From Pseudomonadota bacterium (lineage in GTDB: Bacteria; Pseudomonadota; Gammaproteobacteria; Burkholderiales; Chitinibacteraceae): 64,000 nucleotides of DNA. The stretch is taken from positions 35,585 to 99,584 of the forward strand of contig JAGTRM010000011.1 in NCBI GenBank assembly GCA_018261735.1. Direction: 5' to 3'. How positions within the stretch are numbered: the first letter of the stretch is position 1; each line of letters starts with the position of its first letter. The position numbers were made by a program, and so were the translations under genes. Below the pieces are notes generated by a model, which made no database searches, was not told the DNA's origin, and worked only from the letters and a program-made list of their open reading frames with translations. This document shows positions 37,154 through 46,600 of this stretch, in pieces.

Positions 37154-37801
37154 ATGACTGCAGATGTCCGCGCGCCCTATCGCCTGATGCTGGCCAGCAG
37201 CGCACAGCAGGAAGCCGAGCTTCGCACCTTTATCCAGAAGGCCTATCAGCGCGAATTTACGGCGCGCATTCCCCACTTCCTACCCATGCTGGCCGGTCTC
37301 TATCGGGCCGACGGCGCATTGGTCGCGGCCTGCGGATTGAACCTGGCCGGGCAGAATCGCCTTTATCTCGAACAATATCTCGACTCGCCGGTTGAACACC
37401 TGCTCAAACAGCGGCTTGGCGTAGCCACACGCCGGGAATCGATTATCGAGGTCGGCAATCTGGCTGCACATACACCGGGCGCCGGGCGACTGATGTTTGC
37501 CGCCCTGTGCCAGCTCTTGTGCCAGAACGCGCTGGACTGGGTGGTGTTTACCGGAACCGCCAAGCTGCGCAACAGCTTCCGCCACCTGAGCCTGGACCCT
37601 GTCGAATTGATCGAAGCCCGCGCGGACAAGGTTGGCGACGATGCGGCGGACTGGGGCAACTATTATCGCTGCCATCCGCGGGTGATGGCGGGTGATCTCA
37701 AGCGCGGGCGCCAGATCCTGAGCAGCAACAGCCTGCTGCTCTCGTTGTTTGAACCGATGCCGGCACTCATGGCCGCGCCTGCAACAAGGAAGGCATCATG
37801 A
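37154..37801 (+). CDS. Thermostable hemolysin family protein (GNAT-like)
   Basis: A 215-residue protein of the thermostable-hemolysin family (PF12261), named from a Vibrio delta-hemolysin. Family-typical stretches are YQREFTARIPHFLPMLAGLY, LNLAGQNRLYLEQYLDSPVE and SIIEVGNLAAHTPGAGRLMF. To my recollection the family has an acyltransferase (GNAT/autoinducer-synthase-like) fold; the N-terminal core LYRADGALVAACGL fits this. It has no signal peptide, which argues against a secreted toxin. It overlaps the AMP-ligase gene by 4 nt and leads a seven-gene run, so an acyl-transfer step in a small biosynthetic pathway is the best inference. Confidence 0.82.
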   Translation: MTADVRAPYRLMLASSAQQEAELRTFIQKAYQREFTARIPHFLPMLAGLYRADGALVAACGLNLAGQNRLYLEQYLDSPVEHLLKQRLGVATRRESIIEVGNLAAHTPGAGRLMFAALCQLLCQNALDWVVFTGTAKLRNSFRHLSLDPVELIEARADKVGDDAADWGNYYRCHPRVMAGDLKRGRQILSSNSLLLSLFEPMPALMAAPATRKAS

Positions 37802-39255
37802 GCATGCTCTTCAGCCGACTCCGCGACCTTGCCGCCAGCCAACCCGACCAGATTGCCCTGCGCGACAGCAGTCAGAGCATGACCTACGCCGAACTCTGGC
37901 AGCAGATCCGGGCGCTGGCCGAACACCTGAGCGCAGCCAAAATCAGCCGCCTGGCACTGCAACTGGATAACGGGCTCGAATGGGCCCGGATCGATCTCGC
38001 GTGCACGCTGGCCGGTATCGTAGTCATTCCTGTCCCGACATTTTTCAGCGCGCAGCAATACGCATGGCTACTGGAAAGCAGCGGCGCAGACGCACTGGTC
38101 GGCCCCGCTCCCGCCGACGCGCTCGCCGAAAAAGTGCCCGGGCTTGTGCATCCTCTGTATCGCCTGCAACCGGCAAGAGTGCCGCCACTGCCTGCCGGAA
38201 CAGCCAAGATCACCTATACCTCCGGCACCACCGGGCAGCCCAAGGGCGTTTGCCTGAGCCTGGAGCAGCTCGAACGCACCTGCGCCTCCCTGGCCGAACG
38301 GATTGCCCCGGCCGGCGTGGCCGAACACCTGACCCTGTTGCCCTTGAGCACCCTGCTGGAAAATCTCACCGGGCTTTATGTTCCGCTGATGCTGGGCGCC
38401 AGCAGCCGCATTCCTGGCCTGGCCGAGATCGGCTTCAAGGGCTCCAGCCAGCTCGATCCGGAACAGCTTGCCCGCACCCTGCTCACTTATCGGCCACACA
38501 GCCTGGTGCTGGTTCCCGAACTGATGCGGCTGCTGATCGCACTCTGCACCCAGCAGCCCTCCATCGCCGAATCTCTGCGCTTTGTCGCCGTGGGCGGCGG
38601 GAAAGTGGCGCCGGATATGATCGAGCACGCTCGCGCCCTCGGCCTGCCGGTTTTTGAGGGCTACGGGCTCTCGGAATGCGGCTCAGTGGTCGCGCTCAAC
38701 GCGCCCGGTGAGGATGCCGTCGGCACCGTGGGGCGCCCGCTGCCCCACCTAGATGTCCGGATCGCCGAGGACGGCGAAATCCTGGTCAGCGGCGCCTGCA
38801 TGCTTGGTTATCTGGCCGAGACTGCCACGCCACCGCAAACCATTGCGACTGGTGATCTGGGCAGAATCGACGAAAACGGCTTTTTGCATATCACCGGCCG
38901 CAAGAAGAATGTGCAGATCACCGCGTTTGGCCGCAATTTCTCGCCCGAGTGGATCGAGTCGGAAGCCGAGATGCTTCCGTCTATTGCACGCCTGGTGATC
39001 TTCGGCGACGGCCTGGCGCAGAACGTGGCACTGATCCAGCCCCGACCCGGCAACACGCAGCCCATCGCCGAACAGATTGCCCAACTCAATAACCGCCTGC
39101 CCGATTACGCCCGCGTACATCACTGGTTTGTGCCGGATATGCCGCTTTCTACGGCATCGGGCCTCTTGACCCCCAATGGCCGGCCCCGGCGCGACCTGAT
39201 CTACCAGACTTTCCAGACCCGCATCCATCAATTGGCCCAAGGAGCTGCTTCATGA
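37798..39255 (+). CDS. AMP-forming acyl/aryl ligase (ANL superfamily)
   Basis: A 485-residue adenylating enzyme. The P-loop-like motif ITYTSGTTGQPKGV is at residues 138-151, the A5 motif EGYGLSECGSVVALN near 291, and TGDLGRIDENGFLHITGRKKN, given here as TGDLGRIDENGF and HITGRKKN, near 353-373. It would activate a carboxylic acid as acyl-AMP (and perhaps acyl-CoA). The C-terminal segment LLTPNGRPRRDLI has Arg where many family members have the catalytic Lys. Shorter than FadD. Start and stop overlap both neighbours by 4 nt. Confidence 0.9.
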   Translation: MSMLFSRLRDLAASQPDQIALRDSSQSMTYAELWQQIRALAEHLSAAKISRLALQLDNGLEWARIDLACTLAGIVVIPVPTFFSAQQYAWLLESSGADALVGPAPADALAEKVPGLVHPLYRLQPARVPPLPAGTAKITYTSGTTGQPKGVCLSLEQLERTCASLAERIAPAGVAEHLTLLPLSTLLENLTGLYVPLMLGASSRIPGLAEIGFKGSSQLDPEQLARTLLTYRPHSLVLVPELMRLLIALCTQQPSIAESLRFVAVGGGKVAPDMIEHARALGLPVFEGYGLSECGSVVALNAPGEDAVGTVGRPLPHLDVRIAEDGEILVSGACMLGYLAETATPPQTIATGDLGRIDENGFLHITGRKKNVQITAFGRNFSPEWIESEAEMLPSIARLVIFGDGLAQNVALIQPRPGNTQPIAEQIAQLNNRLPDYARVHHWFVPDMPLSTASGLLTPNGRPRRDLIYQTFQTRIHQLAQGAAS

Positions 39256-39908
39256 GTTTTTACCAAACCCTGCACACATCCACCGCCCCGGCACGCGAGC
39301 GCATGCTGGCCGCACCGGTGATCGCCGCCTGCCGCAACGGGCAGATCGACCGCGACATCTACCTCGCCTTCCTGACGCAGGCCTACTACCACGTGCGCCA
39401 CACGATTCCGCTGCTGATGGCCACGGGCGCCCGTCTGGGGCAGGACTACGAATGGGTACGCGGCGCGATTGCGGAATACATCGCCGAAGAATACGGGCAT
39501 CAGGAATGGATACTCAACGATATCGCCGCCTGCGGTGGTGATGCCGAATCGGTGCGCCGGGGCCAGCCCGGACAGCCGATCGAGCTGATGGTGGCGTTTC
39601 TTTATGACCAGGTCCAGCGCGGCAACCCGATGGGATTTTTCGGCATGGTGCACGTTCTGGAAGGCACCAGTGTCGCTATTGCGCTGACCGTGGCCGAACA
39701 ACTGAAAAACGGCCTGGGATTGCCGGCAGAAGCCATGAGTTATCTTTCGTCGCACGGCACGCTGGATCAGGAGCATCTGAAATTTTTCGAATCCCTGATG
39801 AACAAGGTCGAAGATCCCGCCGATCAGCAGGCCATCATTCATGCCAGCAATATGGTGTACCGCCTGTATGGCGACATGCTGCACGATTTGCTGGAGGCCC
39901 AGCCATGA
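39252..39908 (+). CDS. TenA/PqqC-like protein with heme-oxygenase-like diiron oxidase pattern
   Basis: A 218-residue all-helical protein of the TenA/THI-4/PqqC (heme-oxygenase-like) fold. Metal-ligand candidates in the right order and spacing are H47/H50 (YYHVRH), E79/E80 and H83 (AEEYGHQEW), E137 (HVLEGTS), and H168, D172, H175 (SHGTLDQEHLKFF). That pattern matches heme-oxygenase-like diiron oxidases such as UndA and related decarboxylating or N-oxygenating enzymes, not thiaminase TenA. It likely oxidises the product activated by the ligase. Coupled by 4-nt overlaps on both sides. Confidence 0.82.
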   Translation: MSFYQTLHTSTAPARERMLAAPVIAACRNGQIDRDIYLAFLTQAYYHVRHTIPLLMATGARLGQDYEWVRGAIAEYIAEEYGHQEWILNDIAACGGDAESVRRGQPGQPIELMVAFLYDQVQRGNPMGFFGMVHVLEGTSVAIALTVAEQLKNGLGLPAEAMSYLSSHGTLDQEHLKFFESLMNKVEDPADQQAIIHASNMVYRLYGDMLHDLLEAQP

Positions 39909-40723
39909 AACTCGCCGGCAAGGTGGTCTTGCTGACCGGCGCCAGCGGCGGCATCGGCGAAGCGCTGGCCAAAGCACTGGCCAATCAGGGCGCCAGCCTG
40001 CTGCTGCAGGGGCGCCAACTGGCGCGACTTGAGCAATTGCGGGCGGCACTGCCATATCCGGATCGGCATCATTGCCTGCCGGCCGATCTTGCCAGCGCCA
40101 GGGACAGGGAACAGCTCGGCCAGTCGCAGGAAGTCACCCGGGGAATAGACATCCTGATCAACAACGCCGGCAGTAATGTGTTTGCCTGGCTGGAAGACCA
40201 GCTTCCAAGCCAGATCCACGAGCAGCTCGTCATCAACGTCGAAGCCCCGATTCTGCTGACCCGCGCCCTGCTGCCGCGCATGCGCAAGCCGGGCCTGATC
40301 ATGAACATCGGCTCCAGCTTTGGCGCCATCGGCTATCCCGGCTACAGCGTGTATTGCGCCAGCAAATTTGCCCTGCGCGGCTTCAGCGAAGCGCTGCACC
40401 GGGAGCTGCACGGCTCGGGCATCCAGGTGCTGCATTTTGCCCCCAGAGCCACCCGTACCCGCCTCAATTCGGAAGCAGCCTACGCACTCAATGCCGAAAT
40501 CGGCACCCAAACCGACAGCGCCGATTTCGTCGCCGCCCAGGCCGTCGATGCCTTGATCCGCGAAACCCGCCGGCGCTGGCTGGGCTGGCCCGAGGCGTTC
40601 TTCGCCAGACTCAACGGACTCTTCCCGGGTCTCGTCGACCGGGCATTGGCCAAGCAGCACTCGATCATTGCCCGCCATGCGCGCAATTCATCCAATGTCG
40701 CAGCCCACCATCAGGAGATTTGA
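39905..40723 (+). CDS. Short-chain dehydrogenase/reductase
   Basis: A 272-residue classical SDR. Cofactor motif TGASGGIGEALA (11-22), NNAG (86-89), catalytic Ser137/138 in MNIGSSFGAIG, and Tyr150-x3-Lys154 in YSVYCASKFALRG. A basic residue cluster (GRQLARLEQLR) after strand 2 suggests NADP(H). It resembles reductases of fatty-acyl or ketoacyl groups. It is the fourth gene of the overlapping set; the order acyltransferase-like, ligase, oxidase, reductase looks like a compact pathway. Confidence 0.9.
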   Translation: MKLAGKVVLLTGASGGIGEALAKALANQGASLLLQGRQLARLEQLRAALPYPDRHHCLPADLASARDREQLGQSQEVTRGIDILINNAGSNVFAWLEDQLPSQIHEQLVINVEAPILLTRALLPRMRKPGLIMNIGSSFGAIGYPGYSVYCASKFALRGFSEALHRELHGSGIQVLHFAPRATRTRLNSEAAYALNAEIGTQTDSADFVAAQAVDALIRETRRRWLGWPEAFFARLNGLFPGLVDRALAKQHSIIARHARNSSNVAAHHQEI

Positions 40724-40724
40724 C

Positions 40725-41336
40725 ATGAAAAAAATACTGTTTGTCCTCAGCCTGCTCGCTTGCGCCACCAGCCAGGCCGACGAATTGCTTGATCCGATCC
40801 AGAACCAGTGGGCCATCTGCCAGTATCAGGTTCCGGCGGCAAGTAAAGAATCCTGCCTGCAAAAACTCAGCGGCGAAGCCGATCAGGTCAGTGCCACCGC
40901 GCCCCAGCGGGCCGATCTGCTGATCTGGGCCGCCATTGTCAAAAGCAGCTGGGCCGGCGCAAAAGGCGGCATGGGCGCACTAAGCCTGGTCAAAAGCGCC
41001 AAGCAGCAACTGGAGCAGGCCATCAAGCAAAACCCGACCGCACTGAATGGCTCGGCCTACACCAGTCTGGGATCGCTCTACTATCAGGTTCCCGGCTGGC
41101 CGATTGGTTTTGGCAACAAGGAACAAGCCGAACGCATGCTGAAACAGGCTCTGGCGATCAATCCGGACGGCATTGATCCCAACTACTTCTATGCCGATTT
41201 CCTGCTGGAACAAGGCAAAAAGGCCGAAGCGAAGCAATACTTCAACAAAGCACTGGCAGCGCAACCCCGGGCAGGGCGAGAACTCGCCGACCAGGGCCGG
41301 CGCAAAGAGATTGAAGGCAAACTCGCCAATCTGTAA
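40725..41336 (+). CDS. Exported TPR protein
   Basis: A 203-residue periplasmic protein. Signal peptide 1-18 (MKKILFVLSLLACATSQA), two Cys in the mature N-terminal part (ICQYQVPAASKESC) that may form a disulfide, then TPR-like helices (NPTALNGSAYTSLGSLYYQ, then ALAINPDGIDPNYFYADFLL). It begins one base after the SDR stop. Similar proteins are found with this gene set as far as I can judge, but the role is unknown; a scaffold or sensor partner for the kinase is possible. Confidence 0.8.
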   Translation: MKKILFVLSLLACATSQADELLDPIQNQWAICQYQVPAASKESCLQKLSGEADQVSATAPQRADLLIWAAIVKSSWAGAKGGMGALSLVKSAKQQLEQAIKQNPTALNGSAYTSLGSLYYQVPGWPIGFGNKEQAERMLKQALAINPDGIDPNYFYADFLLEQGKKAEAKQYFNKALAAQPRAGRELADQGRRKEIEGKLANL

Positions 41337-41377
41337 TGTGCAGATCGGGCTCCTGCAAACACGGAAAAGAATCGAAT

Positions 41378-42037
41378 ATGCGTATCCTGCTGGTGGAAGA
41401 CGATGTCATGCTGGGCGACGGCATGGTGGATGCCTTGCGCAACAGTGGCTACACCACGGACTGGCTGACCACGGGGCTGCCCGTCCTGGACAGCCTGAAA
41501 TTCGATGAATTTTCAGCCATGGTGCTCGATCTCAACCTGCCGGACATCGACGGCATCAGCTTACTGAGAAAACTGCGCCGGGAGGGCCACACCCTGCCGG
41601 TGCTGATCCTCACCGCCCGCGATGCCCTGAACGATCGCATCATCGGTCTGGATGCCGGCGCCGACGATTACCTGGTCAAACCGTTTGCGGCGGAAGAACT
41701 CAATGCCCGCTTGCGCGCCCTAGTCCGCCGCAGCAAGGGGCACGCGCAGGCCAGTATCGAATATGGCGATCTGGTGCTCTACCCCGATGCCCAGCAGGTT
41801 ACCCATCACGGGGAAGAAATCCGCCTGACCCCGCATGAATACAAACTGCTGCACGAGTTGCTGACCCAGAGCGGGCGGGTACTGAGCAAGGAACAACTGG
41901 TGCAAAGTCTGCACGGCTGGGATGAAGGCGTGGAAAGCAACGCGATCGAAGTCCACATCCACCACCTGCGCAAGAAGCTCTACCCCGAACTCATCCGCAA
42001 TATCCGGGGTGTGGGTTACATCATCGAGCGGCGCTGA
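41378..42037 (+). CDS. OmpR-family response regulator (QseB/PmrA-like)
   Basis: A 219-residue regulator. Receiver: EDD (7-9), phospho-acceptor D51 in LDLNLPDIDG, Thr in ILTARDA, Lys in YLVKPFAAEELNARLRAL. C-terminal winged helix (about 125-218) with LTPHEYKLLHELLTQSGRVL and SNAIEVHIHHLRKKLYPELI. The start MRILLVED is taken at 41378, 41 nt after the TPR gene. Paired with the kinase downstream; it probably controls the preceding metabolic genes. Confidence 0.93.
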   Translation: MRILLVEDDVMLGDGMVDALRNSGYTTDWLTTGLPVLDSLKFDEFSAMVLDLNLPDIDGISLLRKLRREGHTLPVLILTARDALNDRIIGLDAGADDYLVKPFAAEELNARLRALVRRSKGHAQASIEYGDLVLYPDAQQVTHHGEEIRLTPHEYKLLHELLTQSGRVLSKEQLVQSLHGWDEGVESNAIEVHIHHLRKKLYPELIRNIRGVGYIIERR

Positions 42038-42100
42038 AATCTATTTCGGTTCAGGATGACTGAACCGGTTTCTTCTTGCGAGAACCCGCAGGAATCGAAC

Positions 42101-43609
42101 ATGATTCACGCTCCCCACCGGAAATCAGCCATGCCATCGACCGCCCCCGGTTCCATCCGCCGCTTTCTGATCACCAGCATCTTGCTGATCGTCACTGCCG
42201 GCCTGTCCATCAGCGCCCTGTTCGGCTATCTGGATGCCGTGCACGAGAGCGAGGAACTGTTCGATGCCCGACTGGCTCAATCGGCACGCGTGCTCAACCC
42301 GCTCCTGAATGCCTATCGGTCCCAAATCGGCACTTTGCCGGCAGACGGAAAAATCTACGACCCGTGGGACGCCACCAGCCCGGCTGCGGCACAGCATGAG
42401 AATGACGACGAGGAAGCCCAGGAGCAGGGACACACCTACGAGCGCAAACTGTATTTCCAGCTCCTGGATACCCGTGGCACGCTGCTGTTGCGCTCGCCCA
42501 GCGCGCCCGAGCGCCCCCAGATTCCGCTCGCCGCCGGCTTCAGTCATGTTCAACACGATCAGCACCGGTGGCGCAGTTTCACCCTGCATAACCCCGATCG
42601 CCAAACCTGGCTGATCGTGGCCGACCGCGACGACGTACGCGAAGAAATGGCCGGCAAGATCGCCAGCCGTACCATGCTGCCGCTGCTCATCGTCCTACCC
42701 GTTCTGCTGATCCTGTTGTGGTGGCTGATCGCGCGCGGCACAAAACCACTGACCCAACTGATCCAGGCCATCAGCGAACGCCATCCTGCCAACCTGAGTC
42801 CGCTGGTCCTGAAAAAACCGGTCAAGGAGCTCTTGCCGCTGAGCAACGAGATCAACCGCCTGATGAAGGCGCTGGCCGAAACACTGGAACACGAGAAACA
42901 ATTCACCAACGAGGCCGCGCACGAACTGCGCACCCCCTTGGCGGTGCTGCGCATCCACGGCGAAAATGCGCTGGCCAGCCAGGATCCGGAAAGCCGGGAA
43001 CAATCCCTGAAAAAAATGCTGCGTGCGCTCGACCGCGGAGACCGGCTGATCCGCCAGCTGCTGACGCAAGCCCGCATCGACAGCCAGCAGGCGATCGAGC
43101 TCGAAACACTGGACCTGAACGCGCTGCTGCGCGAATGCATTGCGTCCCTCGTACCGCTCGCGCTGAAAAAACACCAGGAGCTGGCCTTTGAAGCCGAGCA
43201 GCAAGTCTGGATTCAAGGGCAGGCGATCCTGCTGGAGTTGCTGTTCAGCAACCTGATCGACAACGCGATCCGCTATACCCCCGAGCACGGCAACATCCTG
43301 GTCACTCTCTCCCGGGAAGAAAACCGGGTCAGCGTGCATGTCTGCGACAGCGGTCCCGGCGTCGACCCGGCCCTGCTGCCCCGGTTGCGGGAGCGCTTTT
43401 TCCGCATCCATCCGCAGCAAGGCGATGGCGCCGGCCTCGGGCTGAGCATCGTGCAAAAAATCGCGCAACTGCATGGCGCAAGCCTGAGCATCCAGAACCG
43501 GGAACCATCAGGGCTGGATGTCAGCCTGTGCCTGCAAGCCAGCCGACCCGCAACCGGCCAAGCCGTGCCGGCAGGCCCGAACGCAGGCAAGGCTACAGCG
43601 AGCGCGTGA
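42101..43609 (+). CDS. Sensor histidine kinase (QseC/PmrB-like)
   Basis: A 502-residue kinase with two transmembrane helices (about 22-42 and 190-210). Between them is a periplasmic domain with an acidic, Glu-rich stretch (ENDDEEAQEQGHTYE). HisKA reads TNEAAHELRTPLAVLRIH with the phospho-His, and HATPase has LIDNAIRYTPEHG and GAGLGLSIV. ATG 42101 has AGGA at good spacing and is preferred over 42056. The acidic periplasmic patch could bind metal or cationic peptides. A perfect palindrome overlaps its stop codon. Confidence 0.92.
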   Translation: MIHAPHRKSAMPSTAPGSIRRFLITSILLIVTAGLSISALFGYLDAVHESEELFDARLAQSARVLNPLLNAYRSQIGTLPADGKIYDPWDATSPAAAQHENDDEEAQEQGHTYERKLYFQLLDTRGTLLLRSPSAPERPQIPLAAGFSHVQHDQHRWRSFTLHNPDRQTWLIVADRDDVREEMAGKIASRTMLPLLIVLPVLLILLWWLIARGTKPLTQLIQAISERHPANLSPLVLKKPVKELLPLSNEINRLMKALAETLEHEKQFTNEAAHELRTPLAVLRIHGENALASQDPESREQSLKKMLRALDRGDRLIRQLLTQARIDSQQAIELETLDLNALLRECIASLVPLALKKHQELAFEAEQQVWIQGQAILLELLFSNLIDNAIRYTPEHGNILVTLSREENRVSVHVCDSGPGVDPALLPRLRERFFRIHPQQGDGAGLGLSIVQKIAQLHGASLSIQNREPSGLDVSLCLQASRPATGQAVPAGPNAGKATASA

Positions 43610-43623
43610 TAGAATCACGCGCT
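43601..43623. other. Perfect palindrome over the kinase stop, before hrpA
   Basis: AGCGCGTGAT (43601-43610) pairs with ATCACGCGCT (43614-43623) around AGA. It lacks a T-run. It contains TAGAAT (43610-43615), which could be a -10 box for hrpA. It may be a weak terminator, an operator or a promoter element. Confidence 0.5.
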
Positions 43624-43643
43624 TTACACGCCTCTGATTGCCA

Positions 43644-46600
43644 ATGTCCGCCAACCCGCCAGCTCTGGCCGAAATTTCCCGCCGCATTGCCGATTGCCTC
43701 TGTGCCGACCGCCATATCCTGCGCCGCAACCTGCAGCAGATCCGCGAGCGCTTGGGCCGCAACCAGCCGGTCGAAAAGCTCCTGGCAGATATCACGGCGC
43801 GCATCGAGCAATCGCTGGCGCGCACCAGCGCCCGCCGCGCCGCCCTGCCCCGGCCGAGCTACGACGACGCCCTGCCCGTCAGCCAGAAGCGCGACGAACT
43901 CAAAGCGGCCATCGAAAAGAACCAGGTCGTGATCGTCTGCGGCGAAACCGGTTCGGGCAAAACCACGCAGCTGCCCAAGATCTGCCTCGAGCTCGGTCGC
44001 GGGGTGCACGGCCTGATCGGCCACACCCAGCCCCGGCGACTGGCCGCACGCTCGGTCGCGAGCCGTATCGCGCAGGAACTCAAGACCGAACTGGGCAGCG
44101 CAGTCGGCTTCAAGGTGCGCTTTACCGACAAATCCTCGCCCAGCAGCTACATCAAGCTGATGACCGACGGCATTTTGCTGGCCGAAACGCTGTCGGACAA
44201 ATACCTGAACGCCTACGACACGATCATCATCGACGAGGCGCACGAACGCAGCCTGAACATCGACTTCCTGCTCGGCTACCTGAAGCAATTGCTGCCGCGC
44301 CGCCCCGACCTGAAAGTGATCGTCACCTCGGCCACGATCGATGCCGAGCGCTTCTCGAATCACTTTGCCGGAGCACCGGTGATCGAGGTGTCCGGCCGCA
44401 CCTATCCAGTCGAAGTGCGCTACAAGCCATTAGGCAGCGAGGACGAAGACGACCAGGACCTGGAAATGGAAGAGGCCGTGGTCTCTGCCGTGGAGGAACT
44501 CTGGCGCAAGGATGGCGCAGGCGATGTGCTGGTGTTCCTGCCGGGCGAGCGCGAGATTCGCGAAACCACGGACGAATTGCGCAAGGCCAAGTTGATGGGC
44601 GCGGAAATCCTGCCGCTGTTCGCACGGCTTTCCAACGAGGACCAGCAGCGCATCTTCCGTCCGAGCAACGGCCGGCGCGTGGTGCTCGCCACCAACGTCG
44701 CGGAAACTTCGCTCACGGTTCCCGGCATCCGCTATGTGATCGACTCGGGCCAGGCGCGCGTGAACCGTTACTCGGCGCGCGCCAAAGTCGAACAACTGCT
44801 GGTCGAAAAAATCTCGCAAGCGTCGGCGCGCCAGCGTGCCGGCCGCTGCGGCCGGGTCAGCGCCGGCGTGTGCGTGCGGCTGTATTCGGAGCAGGACTTC
44901 ACCGGCCGATCCGAATTTACCGACCCGGAAATCGTGCGCTCGTCCCTCGCTGCGGTAATCCTGCGCATGGCGGCCCTGAAACTCGGCCGCGTCGACCAGT
45001 TCCCGTTCATCGAAGCGCCTTCCGGCCGACTGATCAGCGATGGCTATGCCCAGTTGCATGAACTCGGCGCGGTCGACGAGGCCAACGAACTCACTCCCTT
45101 GGGCCGCCAGCTCGCGCGCCTGCCGGTCGATCCGAAACTCGGTCGCATGCTGCTGGCCGGGCGCGACGAGAACTGCCTGAAGGAAATCCTGATCATCGCC
45201 TCCGGGCTATCGGTGCAAGACCCGCGCGAGCGCCCGTTCGATGCGCGCGAAGCGGCCGATCGCATGCAGGCCAAGTTCACCGACGACAAGTCGGATTTCC
45301 TGTCCTGGCTGCACCTGTGGCAGTTCTTCGAGCAGGCCGAAGCCGGCAAGACCAGCAACCGCCAGCTCGTGAACCTGTGCCACGAGCACTTCCTGTCCTT
45401 CCTGCGCCTGCGCGAGTGGCGCGACCTGCACCGGCAACTGGCCGAAATCGTCGACGAGATGGAGTTCAAGGTCAGCGAGAAACCGGGCACCTACGAGCAG
45501 ATCCACAAGGCGCTGCTGACCGGCCTTCTGGGCAATATCGGCATGAAGAACCCAGAAAGCGACGAATACCTCGGCGCGCGCGGGATCAAGTATTCGGTGT
45601 TTCCCGGCTCGTGCCTGAAGAAAACCCGCCCCAAGTGGATCGTCGCGGCCGAACTCGTGGAAACCAGCAAGCTTTACGCGCGCTGCGTGGCGGCGATCGA
45701 ACCGGAATGGGTGGAGAAGCTCGCACCGCATCTGGTCAGCCGCCAGTATTTCGACCCGCACTGGGAAAAGGACAGCGCGCAGGTGATGGCCGCCGAGCGC
45801 GTAACGCTCTACGGACTGCCCATCGTCAACCGCCGGCGCGTGCACTACGGCCGCATCAACCCGAAAGAAGCGCGCGAGATATTCATCCGCGAAGGCTTGG
45901 TGAAGTTCAACTTTGTTACCAAGGCAAAGTTCAATGATCACAACCTGGAACTGCTACTCGAAGTCGAGGAGCTCGAACACAAGGCGCGGCGTCAGGATGT
46001 GCTGGTCGACGAGGAAACGCTGTTCGCGTTTTTCGATGCGCGCGTCCCGGCTGACATTGTCAATGGCGCCGGCTTCGAGTCCTGGCGCAAGGAGGCCGAA
46101 AAAGCCACGCCACGCCTGCTGTTCCTGACCCGCGACGACCTGATGCAGCACAACGCCGCCAGCGTCACCGCTGACCTGTATCCCGCAGCCTTCAAGCTCA
46201 ACGATGCCGAAATTGCCCTCACTTACCGCTTCGAACCGGGCCATGCACGCGATGGCGTGACCGCGACCTTGCCCTTGCATCTCTTGAACCGGGTCAACCA
46301 CGCGATCTTCGACTGGCTGGTGCCGGGCCTGTTGCGCGAGAAGATCACGGTGCTGATCAAATCGCTACCCAAGGCGATCCGCCGCCAGTGCGTGCCGGTG
46401 CCGGAATTCGTGACCAAAATGCTCGCCGAACTAGATCGCGCCGACCGTCAAGCTCCGTTATTGCCGCAACTGACGCAGGCAGTGAATCGCGGTATCGGCC
46501 AGCCGATCCAGGTCGAGGATTTCGACCCGAACGACCTGCCACCGCACTTGAAAATGCATTTTCGCATCGTCGACGATGCCGGGCAGGAACTCGCCAGCGG

